50,246 nucleotides of DNA from Rubrobacter sp. (GCA_013695335.1 JACDAR010000157.1:1-50246), one strand, 5' to 3'; positions 32,649 to 41,913 are shown, counted from the stretch's first letter. A program made the numbers and translations. Notes: generated by a model not told the origin, from the sequence alone.

Positions 32649-33226
32649 GGACCCGCCTCCGCGAGCGCCCGGCGATGCTGCGGCGTTCCATATCCGCTGT
32701 TCCTATCGAAACCATAGTCGGAATGCTCGACGGAAAGGACGCGCATCGCATGATCCCTCAAGACTTTTGCAACCACGCTGGCAGCCGCGACCGCCGCACT
32801 CGAACCATCGGCCCGAGGCTGGCATTCGATGTCGGGGCCGAGCTTGAGGTTGCCATCGGCCAGGGCACAACCGGCTTGCGGCTCAAGAATTTTGATCGCC
32901 CGCGTAAGTGCTTCCCTGTTGGCCGCGCCGAGGCCGTGGCTGTCGATCCACCACGCCGGCAGCGCGACCACCGAGACGGCCTCGGCGCCACCGATAACCT
33001 CTTCCAACAATCGCTCCCTGTGCACGGGGCTCAGGGTCTTGGAATCGTCGAGGTCGGGGATGACGTTTCCGTCGAGTATCGTTGCAGCCGCGACGAGCGG
33101 CCCTGCCAGCGATCCCCTGCCAGCCTCATCGGCGCCAGCGAGGGGTCCACCGCGTTCGTTCACCCACGCTGCGTCGAACGCGTAGAGCGCTCTCCCCGGA
33201 GGCTCTTTCCGGCGGGAGCGGGGCAA
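32606..33226 (-). CDS. rnhB: Ribonuclease HII
   Basis: Removes ribonucleotides from DNA and cuts RNA-DNA hybrids. The 206-residue protein has the acidic active site: GADEAGRGSLAGPLVAAA near 29-46, DLDDSKTLSPVHRERL near 56-71, and a central Asp in ALADGN near 117-122. An ASVVAKVLRDHAM segment follows near 150. A basic N-terminal tail precedes the domain. It lies between rplS and yraN with a 43-bp overlap with the latter. Confidence 0.94.
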   Translation of the reverse strand: MPRSRRKEPPGRALYAFDAAWVNERGGPLAGADEAGRGSLAGPLVAAATILDGNVIPDLDDSKTLSPVHRERLLEEVIGGAEAVSVVALPAWWIDSHGLGAANREALTRAIKILEPQAGCALADGNLKLGPDIECQPRADGSSAAVAAASVVAKVLRDHAMRVLSVEHSDYGFDRNSGYGTPQHRRALAEAGPCRVHRMSYAGVGS

Positions 33227-33235
33227 TGCCCGAGG

Positions 33236-33562
33236 CTACTTCGCCTTCTTGACGCGGGCCTTCTTGCCGACTTTTTCGCGGATGTAGTAGAGTTTCGCCC
33301 GGCGCACGGCGCCGCGGGATGCGACTTCTATGCGCGCAATCTTCGGGGAATGCAAGGGAAAGATGCGTTCGACAGCGACCCCGAAAGAGTTCTTTCGGAC
33401 TATAAAAGTCTCCCCGATGCCGCTGCCTTTTCGCGCCAGACAGAGTCCCTCGAAGACCTGGGTACGTTCCCGGTTACCTTCGATGACGCGGTAGTGGACA
33501 CGAACCGTGTCCCCCGGCCGGAACTGGACATCGTTACGCTGCACGTTCTCGCTAGTTATCAT
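33236..33562 (-). CDS. rplS: 50S ribosomal protein L19
   Basis: Located at the 30S-50S interface. The 108 residues contain FRPGDTVRVHYRVIEGNRERTQVFEGLCLARKG near 16-48 and GVAVERIFPLHSPKIARIEVASRGAVRRAKLYYIRE near 61-96, typical of L19. ATG start with GGAGAGGAG upstream. A 6-bp inverted repeat (CCTGGT/ACCAGG) spans the 48-bp gap to trmD and touches the ribosome-binding site, so translation might be modulated. It is the last gene of the rpsP-khpA-rimM-trmD-rplS block. Confidence 0.96.
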   Translation of the reverse strand: MITSENVQRNDVQFRPGDTVRVHYRVIEGNRERTQVFEGLCLARKGSGIGETFIVRKNSFGVAVERIFPLHSPKIARIEVASRGAVRRAKLYYIREKVGKKARVKKAK

Positions 33563-33610
33563 TCTGGGCTCCTCTCCTGGTGGCCATACGAAGAACCAGG
33601 GGATATGCCT

Positions 33611-34294
33611 TCAAAAGTCCCTGGCTCGCGCCCTCTCTCTGGCCTGGCTCTCGCGCCAGGCCCGTATCTCGGCGTGATTGCCGGATAATAGCACGCCGGG
33701 CACGGCCTCTCCATCCCACACCGATGGCCGCGTGTATTGTGGTGGCCCGAGCATCTCCTCGTCAGAGAAAGACTCCCCGATCAGGCTCTCCCTGTTCCCG
33801 AGTACGCCTTCGAGGCGACGGATCACGGCGTCCACCAACGCCGAAGCCGCGATCTCCCCCCCTGACATCACGAAATCCCCAAGGGAAACCGTATCCGTCG
33901 CGATCTCCTCCCGCACCCGCTCGTCCATCCCGCCGTACCGTCCGCAGATGATGGTGAGATCCTCACCTGACGCCACTTCCTCGACGTAACCCTGCGTGAT
34001 CGGACGTCCCCATGCCTCAGTCAGCACCACGCGCCGATCCCGCTTCACCTCTCGCGCCGGAACGCCATAGACGGCTTCGAGGGCACGGGAGATCACGTCC
34101 ACCCGCACGACCATCCCCGCGCCCCCGCCAAATGGCATGTCGTCTATTCGTCCTCCCGGCGCGTACTCGCGCAGGTCGAACGTCCGTAGTTCCACGATAC
34201 GGCGCTCCAGCGCCCTTCCCACGACCCCGACCCGTACCGCAGCCTCGACCGCTCCGGGAAAGACACAGAATACGTCAACGCGTTTCACGGGCAA
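33611..34294 (-). CDS. trmD: tRNA (guanine-37-N1)-methyltransferase TrmD
   Basis: SPOUT-class enzyme that forms m1G37 and prevents frameshifting. The trefoil-knot region shows YAPGGRIDDMPFGGGAGMVVR near 46-66, VVLTEAWGRPITQ near 89-101, the ICGRYGGMDERVREEI loop near 115-130, and SLGDFVMSGGEIAA near 136-149. The 227-residue length is normal. The TTG start directly abuts the rimM stop; a GTG two codons later at 34288 is an alternative. Order rpsP-khpA-rimM-trmD-rplS is conserved in most Gram-positive bacteria. Confidence 0.95.
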   Translation of the reverse strand: MPVKRVDVFCVFPGAVEAAVRVGVVGRALERRIVELRTFDLREYAPGGRIDDMPFGGGAGMVVRVDVISRALEAVYGVPAREVKRDRRVVLTEAWGRPITQGYVEEVASGEDLTIICGRYGGMDERVREEIATDTVSLGDFVMSGGEIAASALVDAVIRRLEGVLGNRESLIGESFSDEEMLGPPQYTRPSVWDGEAVPGVLLSGNHAEIRAWRESQARERARARDF

Positions 34295-34798
34295 CTACTC
34301 TTCCGGCAGACGAACCACTATGCGCCGGGATTCGAGATCCACCTCCAGCACGTGTTCCATGGTGAAAGGTACGTAGTGCTCCGCACCGTTCGTTTCGTTC
34401 TCCCTACGAACGACGAGGACTTCGTGCGCCGGTGTCTCGAAAGTCTCTACCACGACGCCGATCTTCTCACCCGATTCGTCTCTCGCCTCGATGCCAACGA
34501 GATCTCCCACGTAGACCTCATCCGCACCCAGCGCGTCGAGGTCCGAGCGTTCGAGGGTGAGTTCCTTGCCCCGCAACATCTTCGCATCTGGACGGCCGGA
34601 AATACCTTCCAAATCTACGAGATATCCTTTTGGCGTCTCGCGCGAACGAGTGATGCGCCGCCTGATGCCGTCAAGGATTGGTTCGACGCCTTCTCGAAGG
34701 TGGTTTCCCGAGCCGGTGGGCCTCACACGGACGGTTCCGCGTACACCGTGAGTAGAGCCTATGATCCCGATTACGACCGGGTCAGAGAGATCATCCAC
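34295..34798 (-). CDS. rimM: Ribosome maturation factor RimM
   Basis: 16S rRNA processing factor that binds S19. The 167 residues begin with VVIGIIGSTHGVRGTVRVRPTG (typical RimM N-terminal domain). The PRC-barrel half follows, with EVYVGDLVGIEARDESGEKIG and EVLVVRRE. The GTG at 34798 lies 5 bases after the khpA stop with no clear ribosome-binding site, which suggests coupled translation. The frame is open further upstream inside khpA and rpsP, but that stretch is arginine-rich shadow sequence. Confidence 0.92.
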   Translation of the reverse strand: MDDLSDPVVIGIIGSTHGVRGTVRVRPTGSGNHLREGVEPILDGIRRRITRSRETPKGYLVDLEGISGRPDAKMLRGKELTLERSDLDALGADEVYVGDLVGIEARDESGEKIGVVVETFETPAHEVLVVRRENETNGAEHYVPFTMEHVLEVDLESRRIVVRLPEE

Positions 34799-34803
34799 GG
34801 AGG

Positions 34804-35043
34804 TTAGTCCGCAACCTCCACGTTGACCCGTTTGCCAATCTTCACGGAGGCGGCCTTCATCACGGTGCGGATGGACCGTATCGTCCGGCCCTGGCGTCCT
34901 ATTACCTTCCCGACATCGTCGGGCGCGACGCGCAATTCGAGGTCCACCCGTGAGTCGTCCTCGGTGCTCGACACCTCTACCTGATCCGGCTCGTCCACGA
35001 GCGAGCGGGCGACGAACGTCAGAAGGTCTTCCAGGCGATCCAC
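34804..35043 (-). CDS. khpA: KH-domain RNA-binding protein KhpA
   Basis: Small RNA-binding protein, partner of KhpB in Gram-positive bacteria and linked to cell elongation and division control. The 79 residues are a single type II KH domain with VAPDDVGKVIGRQGRTIRSIRTVMKAA near 41-67 around the GxxG loop. It lies between rpsP and rimM, its standard position. Confidence 0.92.
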   Translation of the reverse strand: MDRLEDLLTFVARSLVDEPDQVEVSSTEDDSRVDLELRVAPDDVGKVIGRQGRTIRSIRTVMKAASVKIGKRVNVEVAD

Positions 35044-35049
35044 GGTCTC

Positions 35050-35292
35050 TTAAAGCGCCCCGGAGATCTGGAGCAGCTTCTTCACCTGATCCGTGGGCTG
35101 CGCTCCCTTGCCGAGCCACTCCTTCGCCTTCTCCACGTCCACCTGGATATCCGATGGCTGGGTGCGCGGGTTGTAAGTTCCGATCCGGTCGAGGAACCGA
35201 CCGTCGCGCGGGCTGCGGGAATCCGCTACCACTATCCGGTAGAACGGCGCCCGATTGGAGCCGCGCCTTGCAAGCCTGATCTTTACCGCCAT
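35050..35292 (-). CDS. rpsP: 30S ribosomal protein S16
   Basis: Small-subunit assembly protein. From the ATG at 35292 (AAAGGTG upstream) the product has 80 residues: MAVKIRLARRGSNRAPFYRIVVADSR..., then DRIGTYNPRTQP and a C-terminal GAQPTDQVKKLL helix, all typical. The frame is open 11 codons further upstream but without a better site. First gene of the ribosome maturation block; ffh lies 34 bp upstream. Confidence 0.95.
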   Translation of the reverse strand: MAVKIRLARRGSNRAPFYRIVVADSRSPRDGRFLDRIGTYNPRTQPSDIQVDVEKAKEWLGKGAQPTDQVKKLLQISGAL

Positions 35293-35326
35293 GTCTTCAC
35301 CTTTCTGTTTTTCAACTCTCGACAAT

Positions 35327-36664
35327 CTATCTGAACGGCATCTTGGGCATACGTTTGGGCATTCCGCCCTTGCCCATCTGCCGCATCATCTTCTGCATCT
35401 CGCCGAACTGCTTGACGAGCTTCTGAACATCCTGCTGGGTCGAGCCGGAGCCGCGGGCTATCCTACGCGCCCGGCTCGGATTCTGCAACAATTTGGGATT
35501 TCTGCGCTCTGCCAGGGTCATCGAGGTGATCATGGCCTCCACCCGCCCCAAAGCCTTGTCGTCCAGATCGTTCATGTTCGCGCCCTGGAGTTGCTTGTTC
35601 ATGCCGGGGATCATGCCGATGAGGCTCGAAAGCGGCCCCATCTTCTTGATCATCTGCATCTGCTGCAGGAAGTCCTCGAAGGTGAACCTGCCGGACATGA
35701 GCTTCTTGCTCTGCGCCTCGGCCTCTTTGCGGTCGACCTGCGCCTCGGCCTTCTCGATCAGCGACATCACGTCGCCCATACCGAGGATTCTCCCTGCCAT
35801 CCTGTCGGGATAGAAGTAGTCGAACTCGCTCATCTTCTCGCCCTCGGAGGCGAAGCGTACTGGCCGCTCCGTCACCGAGACCACGGAGAGCGCGGCGCCG
35901 CCGCGTGCGTCGCCGTCCAGCTTGGTCAGCACCATGCCGTCGAAATCCGCATATTCCTGGAAAGCCTTCGCAACGTCCACGGCGTTCTGGCCGGTGACCA
36001 CGTCGAGGACGAGGAGAACGTTGTGCGGCTTCGTGGCGCTCCTTACCCGCTTGATCTCCTCCATCATGTCCATGTCAAGGACCTGTCGGCCAGCCGTGTC
36101 AACGACCACGAAATCGTAGCCCTCTTCGCGGGCTTTCTTGATGCCGCGCTCCGCGATCTCCTCCGGCTTCTCCTCTGTGCCCTCCGTATAGACGGGGACG
36201 GAGAGCTCCTTGCCGATCTGCTGCAACTGCTCGATGGCAGCCGGACGGTACGTGTCACAGGCGACCAGATACGGGTTCTTGCCCAGCTTGCGCACGAACA
36301 GCGCGAGCTTGCCAGCCGTGGTCGTCTTGCCGTGTCCGTTCAAGCCAGCGAGCATGACTACGGTCGGCGGACGAGAGGCGAACGAGAGCTTGTGGGCTGT
36401 GCCGCCCATAAGGTTCGCAAGCTCCTCGTTCACGATCTTCACGATCTGCTGTCCCGGCGAGAGTGCCTTCGATACCTCAGCGCCGGTCGCCCGTTCACGG
36501 ACGTTGCCTACGAAGTCCTTGACCACGCCGTAGTTCACGTCGGCTTCGAGCAATGCAAGACGGATCTCACGGGTGACCTTCTTCACCTGATCCTCGGTGA
36601 GGTTGCCGCTGCCGCGGACCCCGTCGAGCGCTGAATTCAGCCTTTCGCCAAGCGTATCGAACAT
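35327..36664 (-). CDS. ffh: Signal recognition particle protein Ffh
   Basis: GTPase subunit of SRP that targets membrane proteins. The ATG at 36664 begins MFDTLGERLNSALDGVRG with GGGGAGC upstream and gives 445 residues. The NG domain has G1 GLNGHGKTTTAGKLA near 103-117, then DTAGRQVLD and TKLDGDARGGA. The methionine-rich M domain (about 300-445) holds the RNA-binding RIARGSGSTQQDVQKLV and a basic KRMPKMPFR end. Its start lies 1 bp after the ftsY stop; pairing of ftsY, ffh and smc is typical of Gram-positive bacteria. Confidence 0.97.
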   Translation of the reverse strand: MFDTLGERLNSALDGVRGSGNLTEDQVKKVTREIRLALLEADVNYGVVKDFVGNVRERATGAEVSKALSPGQQIVKIVNEELANLMGGTAHKLSFASRPPTVVMLAGLNGHGKTTTAGKLALFVRKLGKNPYLVACDTYRPAAIEQLQQIGKELSVPVYTEGTEEKPEEIAERGIKKAREEGYDFVVVDTAGRQVLDMDMMEEIKRVRSATKPHNVLLVLDVVTGQNAVDVAKAFQEYADFDGMVLTKLDGDARGGAALSVVSVTERPVRFASEGEKMSEFDYFYPDRMAGRILGMGDVMSLIEKAEAQVDRKEAEAQSKKLMSGRFTFEDFLQQMQMIKKMGPLSSLIGMIPGMNKQLQGANMNDLDDKALGRVEAMITSMTLAERRNPKLLQNPSRARRIARGSGSTQQDVQKLVKQFGEMQKMMRQMGKGGMPKRMPKMPFR

Positions 36665-36665
36665 G

Positions 36666-37883
36666 CTATAGCTCCCCATACAATGCTTCCGCGAACTCCC
36701 TGGCATCGAACGGATGCAGGTCGCCTACCTGCTCACCGACCGAGATCAACTTTATCGGAACCCCGATCTCGTTCGCGATGGCGAGTGCTATGCCACCTTT
36801 CGCCGTCCCGTCCAGTTTCGTCAGGATGATCCCTGTGAGGTTCACAACCTCGTTGAACATCTTCGCCTGCCGCAACCCGTTCTGCCCTGTCGTCGCGTCC
36901 ACCGTCAACAATACTTCGTGCGGAGCGCCCGGTAGCTGACGCTCGATGATGCGGCGCACTTTCTCTAGCTCTGCCATCAGATTGACCTTGGTATGCAGCC
37001 GTCCAGCCGTGTCTATGAGCAGAACGTCCGCACCATCAAGCTTCGCAGCCTCTACCGCGTCGTGGGCGACCGCAGCCGAGTCTGCGCCACGTTCGCGCGC
37101 TATGACAGGCGCCCCGACCCGCTCGCCCCACCTTTGAAGCTGCTCGATTGCCGCAGCCCTGAAGGTGTCTCCGGCGGCGAGCATGGCTTTCCCTGGCAGG
37201 AAGTTCACCAGCTTACCTATGGTGGTGGTCTTGCCCGTGCCGTTGACGCCGACCATCAGGATCACCGTCGGTTTGTGGGACACGTCCAGCTCGACAGGCC
37301 CGGCGAGCATCCGTTCGGCGTGTTCGATCATCAACGCCCTGAGTTGTTCGCCGCTGGTGATATTGCGCTCCAGCGCCTCCTGCTCCAGTTCCCCAACGAG
37401 CTTGCTTGTGGTCTTCACGCCGACGTCAGAGGAGATCAGGATCTCCTCGACCCTCTCCCAGAATTCCTCGTCCTCGGTATCACGGAACTCCGCGATAGCC
37501 GCGTTGAGTTGCCCGACCACGGACTCCCGGCTCCGCCTGAGACCCGTCCGCAGACGCCCGAACCAACCGCCAGATCTCGTTTCCTGCTCCTCAGCGGCTG
37601 CCTCTTCATCAGATGTTTCCTCGACAACGTCGGGCTCGGGTAGAGATTCTTCCGACGTTTCATCAACAGGCTCGTCATCGGCCTGCTCTTCATCGGCCTC
37701 TTCTTCGAGCACTTTCGTAGCCTGGAGCGTCTCCCGCTGGGCCCGCACCTCCTCGGTCGGGACATCTTCAGCGGTGGAGTCCGTACCTGCGGAATCCGGC
37801 GCTTCGGCTTCCTCCGCTGGCTGGGTCGTCTCCTGTTCCGGTTCTTCGGTCTTCCTGAAAAAATTACGCCAAGAGCGCGCCAT
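36666..37883 (-). CDS. ftsY: SRP receptor FtsY
   Basis: Membrane-associated GTPase that receives the SRP-ribosome complex. Residues 1 to about 105 are a highly acidic, disordered A domain (E/D/A/T-rich), as in many actinobacteria. The N domain follows, then the G domain with G1 GVNGTGKTTTIGKLVN near 214-229, ALD/RAAAIEQLQRW, DTAGRLHTKVNLMAEL and TKLDGTAKGGI. Length 405. ATG start 10 bp after smc. The acidic tail probably mediates membrane or translocon contact. Confidence 0.96.
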   Translation of the reverse strand: MARSWRNFFRKTEEPEQETTQPAEEAEAPDSAGTDSTAEDVPTEEVRAQRETLQATKVLEEEADEEQADDEPVDETSEESLPEPDVVEETSDEEAAAEEQETRSGGWFGRLRTGLRRSRESVVGQLNAAIAEFRDTEDEEFWERVEEILISSDVGVKTTSKLVGELEQEALERNITSGEQLRALMIEHAERMLAGPVELDVSHKPTVILMVGVNGTGKTTTIGKLVNFLPGKAMLAAGDTFRAAAIEQLQRWGERVGAPVIARERGADSAAVAHDAVEAAKLDGADVLLIDTAGRLHTKVNLMAELEKVRRIIERQLPGAPHEVLLTVDATTGQNGLRQAKMFNEVVNLTGIILTKLDGTAKGGIALAIANEIGVPIKLISVGEQVGDLHPFDAREFAEALYGEL

Positions 37884-37893
37884 TACCGTTGTT

Positions 37894-40800
37894 CTAATCT
37901 CCCTGCATACGCTTCGATACGATCACGGTGGCCCCCCAGGCGTCCTGCGTAACGCCGTAGAGAACGTCCGCCGCTGCCATCGTGCGTTTCTGATGGGTAA
38001 CCAGCAGGAACTGCCCGCCGATCCTGTGAGAGTCTACCACGGATAGAAAACGGGCCAGATTGAGGTCGTCGAGCGCAGCCTCAGCCTCATCCAGCACGCA
38101 GAACGTCCCCGCCACGCCTTCGGGACGGCTTAGAAAGATGCTGAACAAAAACGACAGCGCAAGCAACGATCGCTCTCCGCCCGACAACACACGCAAAGGC
38201 TTGTATCCGCGCCGCCCGAGACGAAGCAGTATCTCCACGCCCTCCTCCGAAAGCTCCAGCGTCCCGCTCGCCCCGTGCATCATGCGAGGCACTATCTCCG
38301 TGAACGCCGCCTTCACCCCCCGGAACGTCTCGGAGAACCGTGCCTCTATCTCCCCATCTATATCTTGTATTATGCGGGAAAGCTCGCTTGAGGCGGCTTC
38401 GGCGTCGGCGCGTTGGGCCGAGACGAACTCGTGCCGCTCGCGGAGTCCCTGTTGCTGGGCGAGGGCGAGCAGGTTGACGTCACCGAAACGGTGGAGTTTG
38501 CGCGCCAGTCGGCGCCGCTCGGCCTCGATGTCTGCGGGGAGTTGCTCGGATTCCCGGCGGGCATCTTCGATGGTCGCCCCCCACTCCGCGCCGATCTCCT
38601 CTTCCGCCAACTCGGCGGCCTCCCTGGCTGAGCCTAGCTCTGTACGGGCCTGCCCGGCGTTCGCGCGGGCGGCCGCGAGTTCCCCGGCCAACTCCGCAGC
38701 CTGGCGGGCTATGGCGGTTTGCTCGGCGGAGATGCGGCGATGTTTGTCAGCGGTCTCAGAACGCGAGCGCCGCAGGCTGCCCCTGCGCTCGCGCACCACC
38801 TCGGCGAGTCGGGCGGAGATCCCGGCGGCGCGGCGCGACACTTCGACCCTGGTGCGCGCTTCCTCCAGTGGCGCTTGATTGAGGGATTCCAGCCTTTCAG
38901 AGATTGCCCGCTGGCGGTTGCGAGCCTCGCGCACTGCAGCTTTTATACGATCGTGGCGCCTCTCCGTTTCGCGCAGGTCTGCCTGCGTAATCTCGGTGGC
39001 GTCAACTTCGGAGTCCAGCCGCTCCTGACACTCGCGCAGGCGGCTTTCCGACCGTTGCATGGACTCGGTATTGGTGGAGATCTCGCGTTCCAGATTCGCT
39101 GCTTCTTTCCGGCTACTATCCGCGAGCTTCCTGGCATCCTCCCAGGCGCCCTGCCGCCGCCTTATTTCTCTAAGGAGCATCTTCGAGGTCCCGGAAACCC
39201 GGTCTGCAAGGTTTTGCGAAGCTCCGGCGCGCGCGGATACGTTTTCCAGTCGCCCTGAGGCATCAGCAAGTTCGTCGCGCTTCCCACGCAGCAATGCGCC
39301 TGGCCCCTTCATTAGGGCGTCCAGGCGTCGCGAGGCTTCGGAGAACCTTGCTTCCCTGACGAAGCTGCCGCCGCCGTCGGGGAGGCTGACGCTGGTCCGG
39401 GTGAGGCGAAGTCCGGATCGGGTGACTGCGACGTAGCCGTTCGATGGAGTGTTGCATCCCGTCTTGTCAACCACGTAGATGCCTTGCAGCAGCCGTCCAA
39501 CGGCCTCGGAGTAGCGACCGTCGAGGACTTCGATGCAGTCGAGCAACGGGGTGCCCGGCGGGTTTCCGTGGGCGTCGATCCCATGGGCGTCGAGGCGAAC
39601 TGCGATCCTCTCGGCCTCGGATAGGAGTTTGATTCCTTCGTCAACGTTCTCGGCGAGGACGCCACCGGCGAAGTCTCCGAGGGCCGCCTCCACTGCGGCC
39701 TCGAAACCCGGCTTCGCCTTCAGAACCTGGTAGAGGCGGGTCTCCAGCCCCCCGTTCTCCCGCGAACTGCGAAGCACCCGAATGCTTGCCTCAAGCCTGC
39801 CCACCGCCGCATCGAGGGCTCCCTTGCGCCGCCCTGCCCCGGAACGACCTTCGTCCACGGCCCGCCGTGCAACGGAGATTCCCTTGCGGATTTCTCGTAT
39901 CTGGCCGCGAAAATCTGGGGAGAGGACGTCTTCCAACTCGCCGGAGATCCGTGTGAGATCCTCGATATCCTGCTCCGGGATTTCCGTGGCCTCATCCGCC
40001 CTGAGCGTTGCCCTGTCACGTCGCGTCCGCAGCTTCTCCAGGCTTACGATGGCGCGGGATTTTTCCCGCTCCGCAGCTTCCCGTTCCGACCGCGCCCAGG
40101 ATAGGGTTTCCCTGCGTTCGGCCAGGGATTTCTGTTTATCGGAGCGTTCCGTTTTAGCCTGGGCTTCTTCGTTCTCCAGGCTCTCAAGGACGCCAGATGT
40201 CCTTTCCAGTTCGGCCTCGAGGCGGGAGATCACACGCCCTCGATCCGCCTCCCGGCCCATCCCTCCTTCGAGGCGCAGGAAAGCCCTGTCGGCCCGGATG
40301 GATTGCATCCTGAGTTCTTCCGTCCCATCTTCGAGCCCTTCGAGCGCCTGCTCGATCTCGCGGAGCTTCTTTCCTTTCTCCTGTAGATCCGGCTCCAGCC
40401 CGGCCCCCTGTCGGCGCAGCGATGCCTCACGCTCCTCCAGGACCGCGACGTGAGCCTCGGTCTGTTCCGTCTTCCGGATCAAAGCGTCAAGCCCAGTATT
40501 GGAAGTCCGGTAAAGATGGGCCAGCGAATAGCGCCGGAAGCGGGATTCGATCTCCCGATACTCGCGGGCCGCGACGGCTTCCTGCTCGATGCGTCGCAAC
40601 TGGCCCGCCAGTTCCGTTTCGAGCTGGCGACTCTTCTCGAGTTGGGCATCAGCCCGCTCCAGCCGGCGGCTCGCCGAAAGCCTGCGCCTCCTGTACACCC
40701 CGAGCCCCGCAGCCTCTTCCAGGGCGAGCCGACTTGTGTCTGGTCCCCCTGAAACTATGGAGTCAACGGCGCCCTGCCTGAGAATGCTGTGGCGTCCGAT

Positions 40801-41205
40801 ACCAGCCTCTCCCGCGACGGCCCGCACGTCCTGGAGTCGGGCCGCGGAACCGTTGATCCTGTACTCCGTTTCGCCGTCGCGTGAGATCCGACGAGAGATA
40901 GATACTTCCTCGTAAGGCAGCGAGATGCCGCCAGAGGAATTGTCCAGAACCAGCGTCACCTCGGCGGTGCGCGCCGCGGGAAGCGTCTCGGAGCCGGAGA
41001 AGATCACATCCCCCATCGCCCCTGCCCGAAGCAAGCCTGGACTCTGCTCCCCGAGCGCGAAGAGCACAGCGTCAGTGATGTTGCTCTTCCCAGACCCGTT
41101 CGGCCCGACGACAGCCGTGATACCAGCTTCCAGCGGCATCCGAACCGGCCGGGCGAAAGTCTTGAACCCCTTGATGTAGATGGCCGTGAGCACCTGAGAG
41201 TACAT
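37894..41205 (-). CDS. smc: Chromosome segregation protein SMC
   Basis: Condensin-type ATPase that compacts the chromosome. The N-terminal head has Walker A GPNGSGKSN at 34-42. Two long coiled-coil arms flank a hinge (about 490-620). The C-terminal head has the signature LSGGERSLLALSF and Walker B FCVLDEAEAALDDLNLARF. With 1103 residues it is slightly shorter than the usual 1150-1200. No ribosome-binding site precedes the ATG at 41205; a GTG at 41193 (LTAIYIKGFKTFARP) fits the family N-terminus equally well. ScpA and ScpB genes are not in the window. Confidence 0.96.
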   Translation of the reverse strand: MYSQVLTAIYIKGFKTFARPVRMPLEAGITAVVGPNGSGKSNITDAVLFALGEQSPGLLRAGAMGDVIFSGSETLPAARTAEVTLVLDNSSGGISLPYEEVSISRRISRDGETEYRINGSAARLQDVRAVAGEAGIGRHSILRQGAVDSIVSGGPDTSRLALEEAAGLGVYRRRRLSASRRLERADAQLEKSRQLETELAGQLRRIEQEAVAAREYREIESRFRRYSLAHLYRTSNTGLDALIRKTEQTEAHVAVLEEREASLRRQGAGLEPDLQEKGKKLREIEQALEGLEDGTEELRMQSIRADRAFLRLEGGMGREADRGRVISRLEAELERTSGVLESLENEEAQAKTERSDKQKSLAERRETLSWARSEREAAEREKSRAIVSLEKLRTRRDRATLRADEATEIPEQDIEDLTRISGELEDVLSPDFRGQIREIRKGISVARRAVDEGRSGAGRRKGALDAAVGRLEASIRVLRSSRENGGLETRLYQVLKAKPGFEAAVEAALGDFAGGVLAENVDEGIKLLSEAERIAVRLDAHGIDAHGNPPGTPLLDCIEVLDGRYSEAVGRLLQGIYVVDKTGCNTPSNGYVAVTRSGLRLTRTSVSLPDGGGSFVREARFSEASRRLDALMKGPGALLRGKRDELADASGRLENVSARAGASQNLADRVSGTSKMLLREIRRRQGAWEDARKLADSSRKEAANLEREISTNTESMQRSESRLRECQERLDSEVDATEITQADLRETERRHDRIKAAVREARNRQRAISERLESLNQAPLEEARTRVEVSRRAAGISARLAEVVRERRGSLRRSRSETADKHRRISAEQTAIARQAAELAGELAAARANAGQARTELGSAREAAELAEEEIGAEWGATIEDARRESEQLPADIEAERRRLARKLHRFGDVNLLALAQQQGLRERHEFVSAQRADAEAASSELSRIIQDIDGEIEARFSETFRGVKAAFTEIVPRMMHGASGTLELSEEGVEILLRLGRRGYKPLRVLSGGERSLLALSFLFSIFLSRPEGVAGTFCVLDEAEAALDDLNLARFLSVVDSHRIGGQFLLVTHQKRTMAAADVLYGVTQDAWGATVIVSKRMQGD

Positions 41206-41267
41206 TCTACGCGCTTCGGCGCGTCAAAACACGGAAAACCGCAGCAAAAGCGCGATCAGGCACCACG

Positions 41268-41282
41268 ACTCGGATCGAATCC
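41268..41282. terminator. Small hairpin after the membrane protein gene
   Basis: TCGGAT-CGA-ATCCGA forms a 6-bp stem 29 bases beyond the stop of the gene at 41311-41913. There is no T-tract on either strand, so terminator activity is doubtful. It lies in the 105-bp gap before smc. Confidence 0.25.
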
Positions 41283-41310
41283 GAATATCATGAGAGGCCG
41301 CCTCGCGCTT

Positions 41311-41913
41311 CTATCGGGCGAAGCGGTGTGCGCCGGCAAGCGCGGGTACGAGAACCCAGGAGGCACCGGCTACGAGGACTCCGTAGTAGTAGCTATTGGC
41401 GGGCTCCGCAACAGGATCCGCAACAGAGTGGGAGACAACAAGCGCTAGTGCGTACACCACTACTGTAGCGACAATGATCGTCAATGCGAAGCGGTATGAC
41501 GTCGTAATCCTCGGCCATGTGGCCGTCATGGTCAACACGGCTGGTATTACTGTGAACATCAGTAGTACGGAAGCATGCTTGGCTGTGGCGCTCATAGTGT
41601 TTCTAGGGAGGAGAAGTACAATAAATGCCAGAAAGTTGAGGCTGGAAAAGAACACGCTTCGGGCCGCCTGGCTTCCCCTAGCGCCTAATGCCCATGCTGG
41701 CAGCCAGAAACTTGCACAGGTCCCTGGGATGGCGATCAGGATACCCATGATCGCAAGTATAGGATCCATGCCCGCCGCCCCAAGAGGGACTGTAGCGATC
41801 ATGAGAAAAATGATCGCCGCTGCCCCTCCAAGCAACACTGCTAGTGACGCGAGTCCGGCTACTGCCGCAAAGGCTGCTCGCTTCCAGTCCACCCTCTTGT
41901 CTCGATCGCTCAC
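41311..41913 (-). CDS. Polytopic membrane protein of unknown function
   Basis: A 200-residue, strongly hydrophobic protein with about six predicted membrane segments (near 12-40, 50-72, 84-100, 112-132, 140-160 and 175-195) and short polar loops. The N-terminus is cytoplasmic-type (MSDRDKRVDWKR). I recognise no conserved motif. It interrupts the otherwise conserved rnc-smc neighbourhood and has gaps of 147 bp upstream and 105 bp downstream, so it may be transcribed alone. GTG start without a clear ribosome-binding site; a TTGTAC-18-TACAGT promoter-like pair lies immediately upstream. Composition is slightly AT-richer than its neighbours. Confidence 0.8.
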   Translation of the reverse strand: MSDRDKRVDWKRAAFAAVAGLASLAVLLGGAAAIIFLMIATVPLGAAGMDPILAIMGILIAIPGTCASFWLPAWALGARGSQAARSVFFSSLNFLAFIVLLLPRNTMSATAKHASVLLMFTVIPAVLTMTATWPRITTSYRFALTIIVATVVVYALALVVSHSVADPVAEPANSYYYGVLVAGASWVLVPALAGAHRFAR

